Of a DNA stretch of 64,000 bases, positions 36,830 through 50,640 are shown piece after piece; the first letter of the stretch is position 1; the number at the start of each line of letters is the position of its first letter. The notes under the pieces are model-generated. The model saw nothing but the letters and a program-made list of their open reading frames with translations, was not told where the DNA came from and did not search any database. Source of the stretch: Epiperipatus broadwayi (Eukaryota; Onychophora; Udeonychophora; Euonychophora; Peripatidae); assembly GCA_028023455.1 (NCBI GenBank), contig JAQFVV010006305.1, positions 4,019,001-4,083,000 of the forward strand. Reading direction: 5' to 3'. Made by a program: the position numbers and the translations under genes.

Positions 36830-39800
36830 ATAAAGACACGGTGGACAACACTCATGGCTTCATACACAATATACATAATACAATATATCCATTAACAAAG
36901 TTAAAATAAATAAGACAATGAACATAAATGATGGGATAAACTCAAGAAAGAGCACTTACATTTTATGGACAAAAATTATACATTGTCTCTGAACATAAGG
37001 AAACTGAGAATGAACCATCAAAATATATTAGGAACAATAATAGATGCCTTAAATAAAGAATATATGCTTAAATATGATATACAAAAGATATAACTCAAGG
37101 AATATATTATAAAAATGAAGAGAGATAAGATAAATCTCTTTGCAAACATATAATAACAAAATAAATATCTAGAAGAAAGTGAAGAGTTACAATCTCTTGA
37201 AAATATAATGGCAAGATAAGCAGGTACAATAAAACAAGAGAGATTCTAATACTATAATTTCCTAAATAAATATAATAATTTACTGATGCATAAAACTGAC
37301 AATAAAATTATTTTGGAAAATCTGGCCTAATAAAAAAAAAGACCTGAAATAAGCAATAAGAACATACACCATCTTCACTTGTTCAGCATACACATATACA
37401 TTCAAATAAATAAATACATTACTCATGATAGAAGACAAATAACATTTTAAACTATAAACAATAATAAAAAGTTAAATATTTTGTGAACTTCTGGATGTTA
37501 TAGCTTACAAATAATTCAAAAAATTATATCAGACAAAATGCATAGGATAAATAAAATAAAATATATAATAAATTACAGTCGTATAACATTGAAATTTAAA
37601 ATTATATCCAGTTTACCAAAATATATAATTAAAAGTGCTTCACCCTGAAGGTTCTATCATACAACAAGATACTACCATTCTGCAAACATCAACATTTTCT
37701 CCTTTTTGTTGAAAACACAGCAAATTTAAATTATACATATAGAATTTAAAAAATTTCCTATAAGTAATAGATTTCATAATAATACAAGCACACAATATAT
37801 TAATGAACATTCAATTTTCTTGAAAAATATTTAAATAAAGTGCTGACAATCTTTTGTATAATATTATATTATTTTTTTATTAATTCCTTGAAAAATATAA
37901 ATTAACAACCATGTACAAAAGCATATATTCTTTGAACAGAATACAGGTTTCATTTTAGAGCAGATTTCATATTAATAATGATAATAATGACAACATATAG
38001 TAGAAAAGATTTATAATGAAGCAGATAAGCATATGATACACTTCAATAAAATTCATAATTCAAGAACATTTAAATTTTATTCATATAGGACATGACTAAT
38101 TTCAATTATTCAATACAAGTGATAATTAAAAATAATAGAAATAACTTTGAATAAATATTCTAGTAATATTTTGAAAGAATATTTTAAAAGTACATAATTG
38201 GATAATAATTTTCAGACAAAGGAGCAAGTCAATAATTTGGAATTTCACAGACTTTGGAAATATTTTAAACTGAAATAGATATAAAATGAAATTTTGTGAA
38301 TTAATGTTTTACATTCTGCTTCTAAAATAACAATAAATAAATAAACGTCATTTTGAAAATTCAAGTAAACAATTTATTAAATTCCATTATCATTAACAGG
38401 TTCTGCTATACAAAATTCAAATAGTCTATACATTAAAAAATGAACTATTCTGAGAAAAAAAACAACAACATTATTTTAAGAGATATGACAATAAAAAAAT
38501 AAGATACTTCTAAATATACATTGCTGAAAAATATTTAAAACATTTGAAAGTATTTTTAATAAACTTCTTATTCCTAGCTTCTTATATGGTTATTAGCAAA
38601 ATATGTTTACACTATCAAGAATACTTTAAAATACCAACCATGACATAATGTCTTTAAAAATCTTACTCTTCTAATATATAAAATATTAATTCGATAATAT
38701 TGTCTACTATTAATGAGAAAATGAGAATAAATAAAAATTCTTATGTCATAATGACAAATCATGGAGAATTTCATGTAAATGTACATTTTGTATAGAACAT
38801 AACTCGACAATTATTGTTAAACATTTGGATTAAATTTCCATTATGTTTCTTGACTATGTAGATTTTACCACTCTTTTAGTAATTTTACCTTAGAATTTTA
38901 GTTCCTAAAGAAAATTAGTTAGCAGCGTGTATTTAAGTTTAAGCAAAAAAAAAATGTTATAAGCAATTAAACTCAATAAAAATTAATTATTAATCAAGTA
39001 AATTTCCTCAATAAAAATTGTCCAAGTCAAGTAGAAATTTTAAAAGAATTAACAAGCAAGTAAATTGCATGTATACAAGTCTTCCTCTATTTATATTGTT
39101 GATCATATGATTGCTTTTGTTGGATATAATTGACATTTAGATCCACCCTTTCTTTGACCTTAATTTATTAAATTTTAAAGATTAACTGGTATCCTGGAAG
39201 ACATAGCAAAAAATAAACTGAGATAATTGTCTACTTTGGTGAATTGAAATGTTACATTTTAAGAATTATTTATAAAACTAAAAATTATTACAATGAAAAT
39301 TAAATAAAATATTATAATATATAGTAACATTATTTTAAATAGAACATTAATTTACATGATTCTTTTTAAGCACTATTATATAATATTTCATAAAGATGAA
39401 GTTCCAGCATAACTTGAAATAAGACTTTATAAAATAAATATTTAATAATAACATTTAATACTGAAACTAGAACGTTAAAATTGAAATTTATTATCCAAGC
39501 ACATTTACAAATGTTTACTAATGCTTTTATTTAAAATTAATAGTGTTTACTAATAAATTATTTTTTTATCTTCTTTAATTAACTAAAACTTATTTAACAG
39601 AATTAGTCTTTATTATAATTAGCAGTAACAAAATATACTTTTATTAGCAAATAACTTTTAAAAAATGCATTTTTAAAAGCAAGTAATTTAAATACTAACA
39701 ATGAGCATTAAAGATTCAAACTTAGCTTTAAAGTTTAACTCTAACATTGATTTTTACACACTAGTACTTTTATTAAATTTGATTTGACTCTTAATATTTT

Positions 39801-40515
39801 CTATCATTAGCTCATTAATATTTTGGTTAAGAATATCCCTAAACTAAACAATTTAAAATCATATACAACTATAGATGGGCTTTAAAGCACCACAATAACA
39901 ATATTAAAATGACTTTTAACTGCCATGTTCTTCAGGCACCATATTGAAATTAAAAAAAAAAACTGACCTAAGACACAATTTTCACAATCATTTCAGTTTT
40001 AATAATGGTAGAGAAAAAACTTTACACTGATAAAAACTAAAAAAACTAAGGAAAACAATAAGGCTAAGACAAATAGTGATTACCATTTAAAAACTACAGA
40101 AAAAAGAAATTTCAATATCTGACATAATTATTACTTTATTGTTTGTTCATAATTTCTAATTCATCATTAACTAGGTTTAAATTACATCTTCAGTGATAAT
40201 TTCTTTGTATTCCTCACAAAATTATCTTTCAAACCATATATAATATGTCTTACCTGAGAAAATCCATAGCTTCAGAATCTCCAAAAGTATTCACATAAGA
40301 ATTCTTCATTTTTATCTTGTACCCCAAAAGTTACCAAAACTCAAAGGCATCTATAATAAAAAGATTCATCCTAATAAAAGATACAAAACAAATCATTTCC
40401 AAAAGATAGAAATGCATTTGTCATTATAGAATTGGCCTCTTGTCTATCTAAAACTAGAAATTGTAGGCTACTGTCTGTATTACTGATAAAATTAGTTTCA
40501 TCTCTTCATTTTATA
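36830..40515. other. AT-rich stretch without gene
   Basis: Very A/T-rich with no motif recognised on either strand. Short open frames (for example 38607-38810 minus) look random. Confidence 0.5.
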
Positions 40516-40518
40516 TAT

Positions 40519-40601
40519 TTTTGTGTACATCAGTGATGTTTATATTGTTTATGCACACCAGTGATGTTTATATTTTTTGTGCACACCAGTGATGCTATTA
40601 T
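40519..40601. repeat. 28-bp minisatellite, about three copies
   Basis: CAGTGATGTTTATATT begins at 40531 and 40559 and CAGTGATGC at 40587: an exact 28-bp period. Confidence 0.85.
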
Positions 40602-40689
40602 CCTGCATATGCAATCTTTCTGTACATTTGATTATTAGTTTTGTAAATCATTACTTGTAAACACAAACACACCATATAAACATAATAAT

Positions 40690-41262
40690 AAATAATAAAT
40701 TTTAAACCTTTTGAGAATCATTATGTTTATAAAATAAGTTTATTTTTATAAAATAAGTGGATTAGAACACATAAAACTACTGTTCACATGAATTCATATA
40801 TGAGCATAAATAAATATTGAATTTACATATACACACACCAATACAAATGCAAATTAATAAAAATTAAATCATTTTTCAAATAATAAATTATCAAACCTTT
40901 TGAGAATCATTAATTTTATAAAATAAGCTTATTTTTATAAAATAAACACACAAAATTACTGTTCATATGAATTCATAAGAGCATAAATAATTATAGAATT
41001 TATATATACACACACCAATACAAATGCAAATTAATAAAAATTAAATCATTTTTCAAATAATAAATTATTAAACCTTTTGAGAATCATTATTTTTATAAAA
41101 TAAATTTATTTTTACAAAATAATTGGATTAGATCACACAAAATTACTGTACATGTGAATTCATATGAGCATAAATAAATATAGAATTTATATACACACAT
41201 ACCACTACAAATGCAAATTAATAAAAATTAAATCATTTTTTAAATAATTAAAAAAATTACAA
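40690..41262. repeat. Tandem repeat, three ~180-bp units
   Basis: CCTTTTGAGAATCATT begins at 40707, 40896 and 41073 (periods 189 and 177). Each unit contains duplicated TTTATAAAATAA words, ATGAATTCATA, ACACACACCAATACAAATGC and ATTAATAAAAATTAAATCA. Units are about 90 percent identical by eye, with small indels. No coding potential. Confidence 0.9.
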
Positions 41263-43340
41263 TATTCAAAAAATTAAAAAATTAAAAATGTACAATTATG
41301 AGCCCAATATTCTGCAATTATGTTTAGACTTCATGGAAAGCCTTGTTTGTGAATGATTGGCATATTTTTAATCCATTTTGTAAGGCTCATGATGCAAATA
41401 AAAGTTTTCTGTCTTTATTGCTTTATGGAAATTAAAAAATTGATGAAAAAAAAATTAAATGCGCCTAAATTTCATTGGATTTTTTTGTTAAAGACATCTT
41501 TAGAAAGCTACGCTAGAGATGTATCAAGCCCATATTTTTGTTGACATCATGCTTATAGTTTTTACATCTTTAAAAAAAGAAAGCACCATTTCGACCAATC
41601 AAATAAGATGCACAGGACACCTGCTTAATAATCTGAAGCAGTTAAAACAATTAAGACTTATAAAAGTTTTTTAAAATGAATTAGAGGATAAATTCACATT
41701 TAAGTATCAAGCTCTTATAAGCTGGCATGCTATAGAAAATAACTCATTCAAAAAAATTTAAATATTAACAATTAGCTTTAGTGATAAAGCTAAAGGTTAC
41801 AACACACTAGATATTTCTGCTATAACTTTAAATATATACCCATTATTTATATCATAATTAGTATGTGTACATAGTAATATATGTGTATACAAGTGATTAA
41901 AATACAAAATATTCTTTAAGTAAAAAGAGTGTGACATTTTTAGTTTTGATTGAAAATCAAAAAAAAAAAAAAACTTACCAAAAGTGTATTGTAAATCCAA
42001 CTTCACTTAATTCATAGAGTTTTACTTTAAATCAATTCCATACATCATTAGACATTTCCTCAGTAATTTAATATATATATATACTCTTTATGTATCTATC
42101 ATATTTAGTATGTGTAAATAATTATATATATATATATTGTGACCTTTTATTTGGCCCACTGTATTGAATAGTCCAAAATTTTAAATTTCAAAGATAAATG
42201 TGGCACTAATAGTTTAATAAATGACTTTAAATAGAGACTTTAAAAGAGATTATGAATACACATTTTTTTTATTCCTGGTCGTTTTGTTTTATATATCTGT
42301 ATATAAATTTTAATAATAATATATTTTAAAATAATTATAATGTTAAAAAAAATCATTGATTTTAAATATTTTGTTAAAATAATTCTATAAAGCTGAATAA
42401 ATAAATAAATACATTTTAAGTTTCAATTGAAACATTGTTTAGATTTAAACAGTTTTAAAATAGTTGTTAATTTTTTTTTTAAAGTTAAATTTTGATATAA
42501 TAAGTTAAATATTTAAAAAAAAAAACTATGCAACAACTTTCAGGTTATCGACCAATCAGAAATAAAGAGAAAATTTTCACATAGTGTTGGGGGGAATTTT
42601 TATGGATTTGGCAGACGGTGAAAAAAAACAAGAAGTAAGTAAATATAAAATATTGGTAAAATTCATAACATTATAAAAATATTTTGTTTTATATAACCAT
42701 AAGTTAATTTATCTTAATGGAATCAAAATAATGTTCTTAATAGAAGTAACTAAATAATGGAATAATTAAGCTAATTTCTTCACCAAGATCACAAGTCATA
42801 TTTTGGGGAAATCAATTTACAATTTCAAAAATGCTATTACAGAAAAAGTTGCCAGTAAATATTATTGCTATTAGCAAAAAAATGGATAAGGATAGAAGTG
42901 GTTCAGTACAAGTAATTAAAAAAAAAGGACAATCATTATGTAAGCAAAACATTTTTCGGTTTATCTCTGCTTTATTTACTTATTAAAAAAAAAAAAAATT
43001 TAAGGGGTAATTTAATTAAAAAAACAAACAAACCCAAACCAAGATCAGAATAGCTAACTTTCATGAGTTAAGCAAAAAAAGGTATAAAACTTTAATATAA
43101 TGAATAATAGAAAGAAGAAGTTGAAGAAAATAATGCGCTATTAGTTAAAGTAACTTATAGTATTCAAATTAAAAATATAATATTACAACAACTGTAATTT
43201 TAATCAAATGAATAGAATAATAGATGTTTATTCTTGAGTAATAAATAAAAGTATACAGGTAAAATAAGTCTTCTATTTATCCGTAACAAGTTATATTAAA
43301 GTACTAAACATCTTATGATCACCATCTCATACTAGCACAT
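41263..43340. other. AT-rich stretch without gene
   Basis: Contains short TA tracts (about 42070 and 42125) and poly-A runs. No element or gene recognised. A 63-codon frame at 41353-41544 has no motif. Confidence 0.5.
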
Positions 43341-43448
43341 AATTATTGTAAACAAAGGCAAAACTCTCACCCTGTGTCAACCAGAGTAATTAATGGATGC
43401 CAGAAGGCTTGTGTATAAAATCCCTATCTAGTGCCTACTTGTCCAATA

Positions 43449-43490
43449 TCCCCAGACTAGTTTCTGGCTTGTGGCCATCATCAGTGAGAC
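43449..43490 (-). ncRNA. Type I hammerhead ribozyme (minus strand, intact core)
   Basis: Mirror of the plus-strand motif: CUGAUGA (43484-43478), stem II UGGC/GCCA with loop CACAA (43477-43465), GAAA (43464-43461), stem III ACUAGU, GUC (43457-43455), cleavage expected after the C opposite G43455. Stem I UGGGGA (43454-43449) pairs with GUCUCA (43490-43485) at five of six positions, with two G-U pairs. Confidence 0.75.
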
Positions 43491-43532
43491 TCCTCACTGA
43501 TGATGGCCACAAGCCAGAAACTAGTCTGGGGA
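43491..43532 (+). ncRNA. Type I hammerhead ribozyme (plus strand, intact core)
   Basis: CUGAUGA (43497-43503); stem II UGGC/GCCA (43504-43507, 43513-43516) with loop CACAA; GAAA (43517-43520); stem III ACUAGU (43520-43525), a perfect 6-nt palindrome; cleavage expected after C43526. Stem I pairs UCCUCA (43491-43496) with UGGGGA (43527-43532): six pairs, one G-U. All invariant core positions are present. The stem III loop of two bases cannot close in a monomer, so two molecules or tandem copies are needed, as described for PLE and retrozyme hammerheads. The long flanking inverted repeat would compete with this fold in a full read-through transcript. Confidence 0.8.
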
Positions 43533-43856
43533 TATTGGACAAGTAGGCACAAGATAAGGATTTTATGAACAAGCCTTCTGGCATCCATTGATTACTCTGG
43601 TTGGCACAGGGTGGCACTACTGTAAGGAGAGTTTTGCCAGTGTTTATATTAAAGTAAACTACGTAAATGTCAGAGAATTCTAGAAGAGGAGATAATAAAC
43701 TTAGATCCATCAGATAGATTATAAATTATATTATGAGATTTAATTTCAAAAAACTGATGTATATTTCTCATAAAGAAAAGAAATGCATGTATAAAATATA
43801 GAGACAAAATGAAGGATTTAAGTAAAAATGATTTGTAATCAGTACTTTAAAGGATT

Positions 43857-43858
<2 letters not shown>

Positions 43859-43901
<43 letters not shown>

Positions 43902-43937
43902 ATACAATATATATATATATATATATATATTGTATCC
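43859..43937. repeat. (TA)n tracts forming a long hairpin
   Basis: A (TA)n tract (43859-43899) is followed by GGATACAATATA..., a second (TA)n and its complement ...TATATTGTATCC (43900-43937): a perfect inverted repeat with a self-complementary middle. Confidence 0.85.
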
Positions 43938-43939
43938 TC

Positions 43940-46900
43940 ACTTCCATAAATATATAGTATAACTTAAAATATGACTAGCTCAAATAAATCGTTATGCTCG
44001 GCTAAAATATGTATAACTATTATTAATATATTTTTATAATACTATATCTTATCAGATTTAGTACAACTAACAGAAAATTAATATGGTTCAATATCATGCA
44101 TTAATTAAATAAGTATTTATTAAATCATGAGACTATGAAGTGAAGTTACAAGTGGTAATATGAATTTACATTGAGCCTATGTCTTCTAAGACATTATCTC
44201 AATGGCATAAGAATACTATAACCTCTTTATTATCTTACTAATACATCTATAGCACTCCTATGTCTTTTATAAAATTAACTAACTTCAATAATAGTAATAA
44301 ATAAATCTCAATCTTTTATCAAAAAAATATAACTAAATAATCTCAGGTTCTTTTAATTATCTTAAAGTAATAATACTTCTTGCAGATAGGCATGATAAGG
44401 GATTTAATATCAAACCTAACTACACCTAATTTATAATAATAATAATAAATAACTAATAATAACGATCTCCAGTATATAAGTTAACCTTATCTATTTTATT
44501 ATACTACCAATCATTAAGAAAACAAGTAAATCATCTACATGTCTTTTATCTTCATATAATATCTTAATTGAGAATATAATAAAATCTTATAAGTTAATAA
44601 TATGTGGCAATAAATAATATTATACTCTTATATTGTGTATTATAATTATTTCATGACCATTATAACATAATATGTTAATGTTAATGAATTTTTATAAATT
44701 ATATTAAGAAAATACTGTATTTCTTTTTTAAAATAATAATAATTTAATTCATATTGTGCAAATATTATGTTTTATTCAAATTATCTGTTGTCAAATGCTG
44801 TGGTGCAAAATAATGAATTCAACACACTTTTAAAAAACAACTTAAACAAATTTATTTACATCAACTTTAATAAACAACTTATATACATTATTTACATTAC
44901 AAGTGGAAATCAAGAAAAATAAAAATAAGAAAAATAATAATAATACAAGATTCTTACATTGTTGTTATTTCTATAATCCAAAATAAATAATCCATACATT
45001 TCTTAAATGTTTTATCAGTAACATTTAATTGAGTTTATGAACTTATATTTTACTAGATATCATTTATAATCACTTAGTACAATATAAGGCTTTTATGTAA
45101 AATATCACTTATGTAGCACATGTAAAATAAACAAACTTTAATAATTAAAATGCTACTCCATTTAAGTATTATAGCTATTTCTATTATAATGTAACTATTA
45201 TGTATTACATTTATTATTAGCATTAACTAAATATCAACTAATGTATAGATTGATATAACTTGGTAATATTATGCGACTTTTATTGATTAAATAATTATTT
45301 ACTTTATTCTGATGTAATTTCATAATATATGTCTTACCAAAATATGCAATACATATATGTTCTTTTCTTTAAAAATATTTTTAAAATTATTCAACAATTT
45401 TGTGAAGACGAAATTTTTATTTATAAATTACCAATTTATAAAGTTATTATATTAAAATAAAATTCTATGATTCTTTTCCATTTAAACTATTATTCTTCTC
45501 TACTTGTTATTCCTATTCCCTCTTAATAAAACCCTATCTTCAAATATCATTCTAATCTTATTTAACTTCAGTATCAGCTTACCAATTTTCTTAAAAAAAA
45601 TGACTATCCAAACTCTCTTATATCTCATCATCTATATATGATAAACCCTTCAAACAAAATATAATTTTCTATATAAAATTAATTTAACTTGTCTAATAAA
45701 AAATAAAAAATATAGATATATATTTTTTTACTTCTTACTAACTTGAAAATAAATATAAATGACTCATACTAATATAATAAATCAAATTCCTAATATTGTA
45801 ACAGAAAAACATTAAAGTGTATTCATAAAAGAATCATATAATTATTTCTGGATAATTCTTATTACGTTGTAATAAATTTATATTGTAAAATAAAGTATGC
45901 ATATTAAAATAAAACTATTATTGATAATATTATGCGTGTATGTTCTTTAAATATTTATACATTCACTCAACAATCAAATAATATTTGGTTTATCTAAAGA
46001 AAACAAAGCAAAATACATTAAATTATTAATATTATATAATTATTACCATAAATGATACTCCAATTTATAATCAGCCAAACGATGTCCTCCAGGATTATGG
46101 TTTTACAAAATAATATCACATTTATACTCAACAATTATTCTTAAAATATTACGTGTTGTAAAATTATATAAAAATAAACTTTATGAAATTAAGTGTTATA
46201 TTAATGTGTAATTACTTTTAAAATGTACCTCTCTTATCTTTGATAGATCAATAAATAATTAAATATCTATGTTAGTTAAGAAAACAAAATATGTTACATA
46301 AAATCCAACGGTGTCTTCTTTCCACCCACAATTGTTCTTTTTTCCTAGGCACAACATTTTACCAACACCACTTCCTTTTCCGGTACGTCACGTGTTTAAA
46401 CAGTTTTTATGAAATAAATGGAAAACGTTTTTTTTTTTTTTTAAAAAAAATAAGATAAAATAAGTTCCACCATAAAGAAACAAAATAATAATTTAAACAG
46501 TTTATAGGATCCGGATTTATTTAAAAGTTATTATCTTCCTAGGATTAATCAATAGTTAATTGTTTAATTTAAGTTTTTATAAAAATTGACTTGGATATCC
46601 TCGTATACTTCTGTGTGCATTTCTTTAAATATTCAGCAAAAACATTTTTTAAAATTTTCTATATAACCAGCATATAGAATTTAAATATTATAACGTTTTT
46701 TATAGGTATTTATTTATCAATTAAATTTCCGAATTATCAGTTTTTTAAAAATCTATCGACCTCTAGTCTTTTAAATAACAAAGACTTAATAAGGCAAGTA
46801 TTTCTGCAATTATTATTAACTTCCATATCTTTACCAAAAGATATATTAAAATATATAATTTAAAAATACTTTCTTCATAAAGAAGTATTTATCTTTCTTT

Positions 46901-48265
46901 AAAATATTTGTTTATAAAAAATTAATTATAATCAACTTTTAAATTCATATAATGTCCAATATATTATTTTTATCCAACTAGTAATTCTCCTAGTTAATCC
47001 AGCGTTCACTATATTTTTAATATAAGGTTTCCAACACATTTTATCATTATACGATATTTTCATGATTATTTGATAGTAAAATTGAGCTTTGATAGAGACG
47101 ATCAATAGGGAACTATAAATAAATTAGCACTGCATATTAAACGGTAAACTTTTATAAAATTATTTAAAACTACTCTCTTATAAATTAAGAAACTATTACG
47201 AGAGCGTCTATAATTTTTTACTTAGCTATATTTAATAGCACACTTCACTTAAAAGAAATCACAATCACCCTTGAACAATTGAACCTCCATTTTTATACCG
47301 GAATAAATTACCCACTTGATTGGTAAATTAAACAATCACCTTGCTAGCCTATTTACATATCTTACCAACAATACAAAATTAAAAATAAATAATGATTTAT
47401 TTAATATTTATTATTTATTACATTATTTAATTCTTAAATTAATTTTATCATTTATTTAAATCCATTAAGCATTTTTAAAAATATATGTTTTACTTTATTT
47501 CACTTTTAACTTTTATAAGACTATTTTTCTAAACAAACTAAGTCTATTTTTATTCATTATATTTTTTAAACAGTATTTTAAAAATCAGTTTTAATATTTC
47601 ACATTAATTATTTTTATTTTTATCTCGTGATAGCCAATATAATATTTATAAATTTTATAATAGAATTTTAAAAAAGTTTTATAACTTTACTAAAAAAACT
47701 TACAAGCATATGTGTACATATGTCTATCTGTCACCTGACTTACAACACAGATATAAATGCTTGTAATTATCTAAAAATAAACCAACAATTCAATTTTAGA
47801 AAATAAATATTTTTTAAAACAAATAATATACTATAACAACTTTAAAATAATAATTCGATATTATAAAATCAAATATTAATCTTCTCTTATATACTATTAA
47901 TAACATAATATTTATATTCACTTACTAAATATTAATCTTTATCAATAATAAATATATATGCATTTAATTTTAACTTGTCTTTTTTTAAACTTTTAGCTTT
48001 AAACATTTATTTACAAAACTTATTAATGCAGTATTAATCATGGCCAGTTTTCCCAACCATATAATATTATCATTTTTTTTATTTTATTGAAACGTCTCTC
48101 CCAAATATTAGCACAATTCCACATATCAAATATTCATAGTTTACTTTAATTAAACTTTTGAAAGATTATTATAAATAAAATCAACATCATATAGCTGTAA
48201 TACATCTTAAATTTAAAATTTTTTAACAAATTGATATAACAATTTATGGAAACCCATACAAAAGG
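43940..48265. other. AT-rich stretch without gene
   Basis: No coding signal on either strand. Near 46384-46394 is TACGTCACGTG, an overlap of a CRE-like word (ACGTCA) and an E-box (CACGTG), preceded by a pyrimidine tract ending in TAG (46345-46350). Such CpG-bearing words are rare in this window, but nothing ties this one to a promoter. Confidence 0.45.
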
Positions 48266-48267
48266 GC

Positions 48268-48372
<105 letters not shown>

Positions 48373-49222
48373 CCCATTTATGCAGTTTTAGATATCATAA
48401 TGTGAGAAATTTTCATAGATAGAGGTATTAAGATCCATAAGAGCTTAATGTAAAAGCCTGGATATTAAGATAACATCATGAAAAGAAAATGACTACTTAC
48501 CATGAGAACACATTTTATTTAAAAGGAAAAGAAGGCCTCCATTTTATATTGGTAGTATTTTACTATACTAAAAATCAGTTTCTTATTTATGGAATTTTTA
48601 AGCACAAAGAAAAGTAAGGTAGGCATCAAACATAGTTAGTTGTATTTAAAGAAAGATTATAATATCTTAGCTAATGTTTGAAAAGTTGTTTCATGTGAAA
48701 TGAAAGTAAATATAAAACAAATGTAATATTTAGGTAATTTTTCTTGAATTGATACCAGATGGAAATAAAAAATGAGATCAATGATGAAAATAAAATAAAG
48801 AAAAGATGATGGAGTGAATTATTAGCAAAGGATGGTTTAAACTTGGTTCTATTACTTATGTTAATCTTATATTTTTTATATGAGAAAACTAACAACATAA
48901 TTATAAAGTTTAGTATAATTGTAAATATAATTTATATGCATACAGAAATATCAGATTTATGAAAGAGTAGTGTTATATGGAATGAAACAAAAATAATATA
49001 GCATGTAATGAATAAAATATAATTGAAAATTGAATCCACATTTTAAAACTAATAAAATTAATACAAAACCTGAACAAGAAACAAATATATGCTTGCAATA
49101 ACTAATTTGAAATTTAAATAATATAATACATTGATGTAAATTAAAAGTTTAATTAGTAAGCATATGGGAATCAGTAGGTCTAATTGATGTATATAGTCAC
49201 ATAAGGATGTAAGTTATATTCA

Positions 49223-49312
49223 TCATCATCATCATCAACCATTATAGATCCACTGCAGAAGGAAGGTCTCTCCAAGTTCAATCCATCAATAGCAGATACC
49301 ACAAATTATATT
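49223..49312 (+). mobile_element. Non-LTR retrotransposon 3'-end-like fragment
   Basis: (CATCAT)n leading into ATAGATCCACTGCAGAAGGA then AGGTCTCTCCAAGTTCAATC. This resembles a 3' consensus common to some invertebrate non-LTR elements (ATTGATCCACTGCAGGACxAAGGCCTCTCC). It is only about 90 bp long and carries no ORF. Assignment is from memory of the motif, without a search. Confidence 0.4.
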
Positions 49313-50365
49313 ATATGTGTATATATATTTTTTGTCTTAATATGTAATATTTAAAATTTTGTTATGGATTATTATTGCTAGTTTAAATAAACAAATACTT
49401 TAGTACAAATGTAGACTAATGTCTTTGTTTCTACTCCGAATTATTTTCACAATATTGTCATATCTAAATACATAAATTATAGGGGATATTATAAAGAACA
49501 AAACTTGATAAATTAATTGTTAATTAAATTAAATTATAATTACTTAAATGATAGTATTTAAGATCATTATCATTTTAACCTGAAATATTTATATCTTTAA
49601 AGTCACATTGAATTTGTTGTAAAATTAATTTGAATTCATTCCTAAAATAAATTCAGAATAGTGTATGAGTTTATCAGAGAGATTGGTATAGGAATACCTC
49701 AGATAGCTTAAATTTTAAGTTAAGAGAAACTATAAAACAGTATAAGGTGATTAATTAATCTACTGAAGTTATTAAAAAGGAAAACTTATATTGATTAATG
49801 AATATGGTTTATGATGATCATAAAGTAGTTCATTTTTATAGCTGGTATTCTTAATTCATAATTATATCACTTGTTGCAAAATATGGTAATAAGCAATAAT
49901 TGGGAATTTCTTCTAGTTGTTAAAAGATATGCTATTTATAAGAAAATGATCAAAATTGTATTGTAATCTTAGCTGTGGTTATAATTAACATAGTTGGATC
50001 TTAGTAAAATCCCTCTTATTATTCAATTATCTTAAATGGATGAATTATTATTTTATTCTATGGGAATAATTAAGAACCTTGAGATATACATAAGGGAGTA
50101 TTATTTATTGTGAAGAATGTTAGAATATATTGGATTTTATTAATTTTTTAAGTAATCGATTCAATATACCATTGAAAGGTATATTCTATATACTTTATTA
50201 ATATTAAAACCACTCTACTGTAACTGTCTCTTAAATCTACTTTAGTTTATAGTCAAGTAATGAGTCTCATGAATTAATGTTTTTATATAATTCATTGTTT
50301 AAGTTTGAGTTATGCTGAAGATAAGTTCAAGTTGTATAGTGGATATGTGGAGAATTGGGAGCGAT

Positions 50366-50473
<108 letters not shown>

Positions 50474-50640
50474 CATCAGTAAGTAACTTTTCTGTTTAAA
50501 ATTGTTTGACTTTTTTTTTTCCTTAAAAAAAATAATTAAAAAACAAGCTTGCCAAAACTGTATTATAAACAAATTTCTTATTACTTAAATAAAACTTAGA
50601 ATTGCAACGAACAAAATTATAAGCACCATTATTACTTAAT

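Larger units (their letters stand above)
43347..43650. mobile_element. Short foldback with one hammerhead ribozyme per strand
   Basis: Left arm about 43347-43484, right arm about 43497-43650, separated by about 12 nt (GTGAGACTCCTC). The right arm has an extra 13-nt block (about 43612-43624) that the left arm lacks. The arms match the ribozyme part and the outer part of the larger foldback at 55.4-56.2 kb (shared ACTAGTCTGGGGATATTGGA and GATTACTCTGG...), but lack its ~270-bp inner part. It is therefore a short version of the same family. I did not find a clear target-site duplication. Confidence 0.8.

Noticed and set aside
43435-43710. 91-codon minus-strand frame with a repeated, mirrored peptide
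   Set aside because: It runs across the foldback, and the DNA is constrained as an inverted repeat with ribozyme cores, not as codons.
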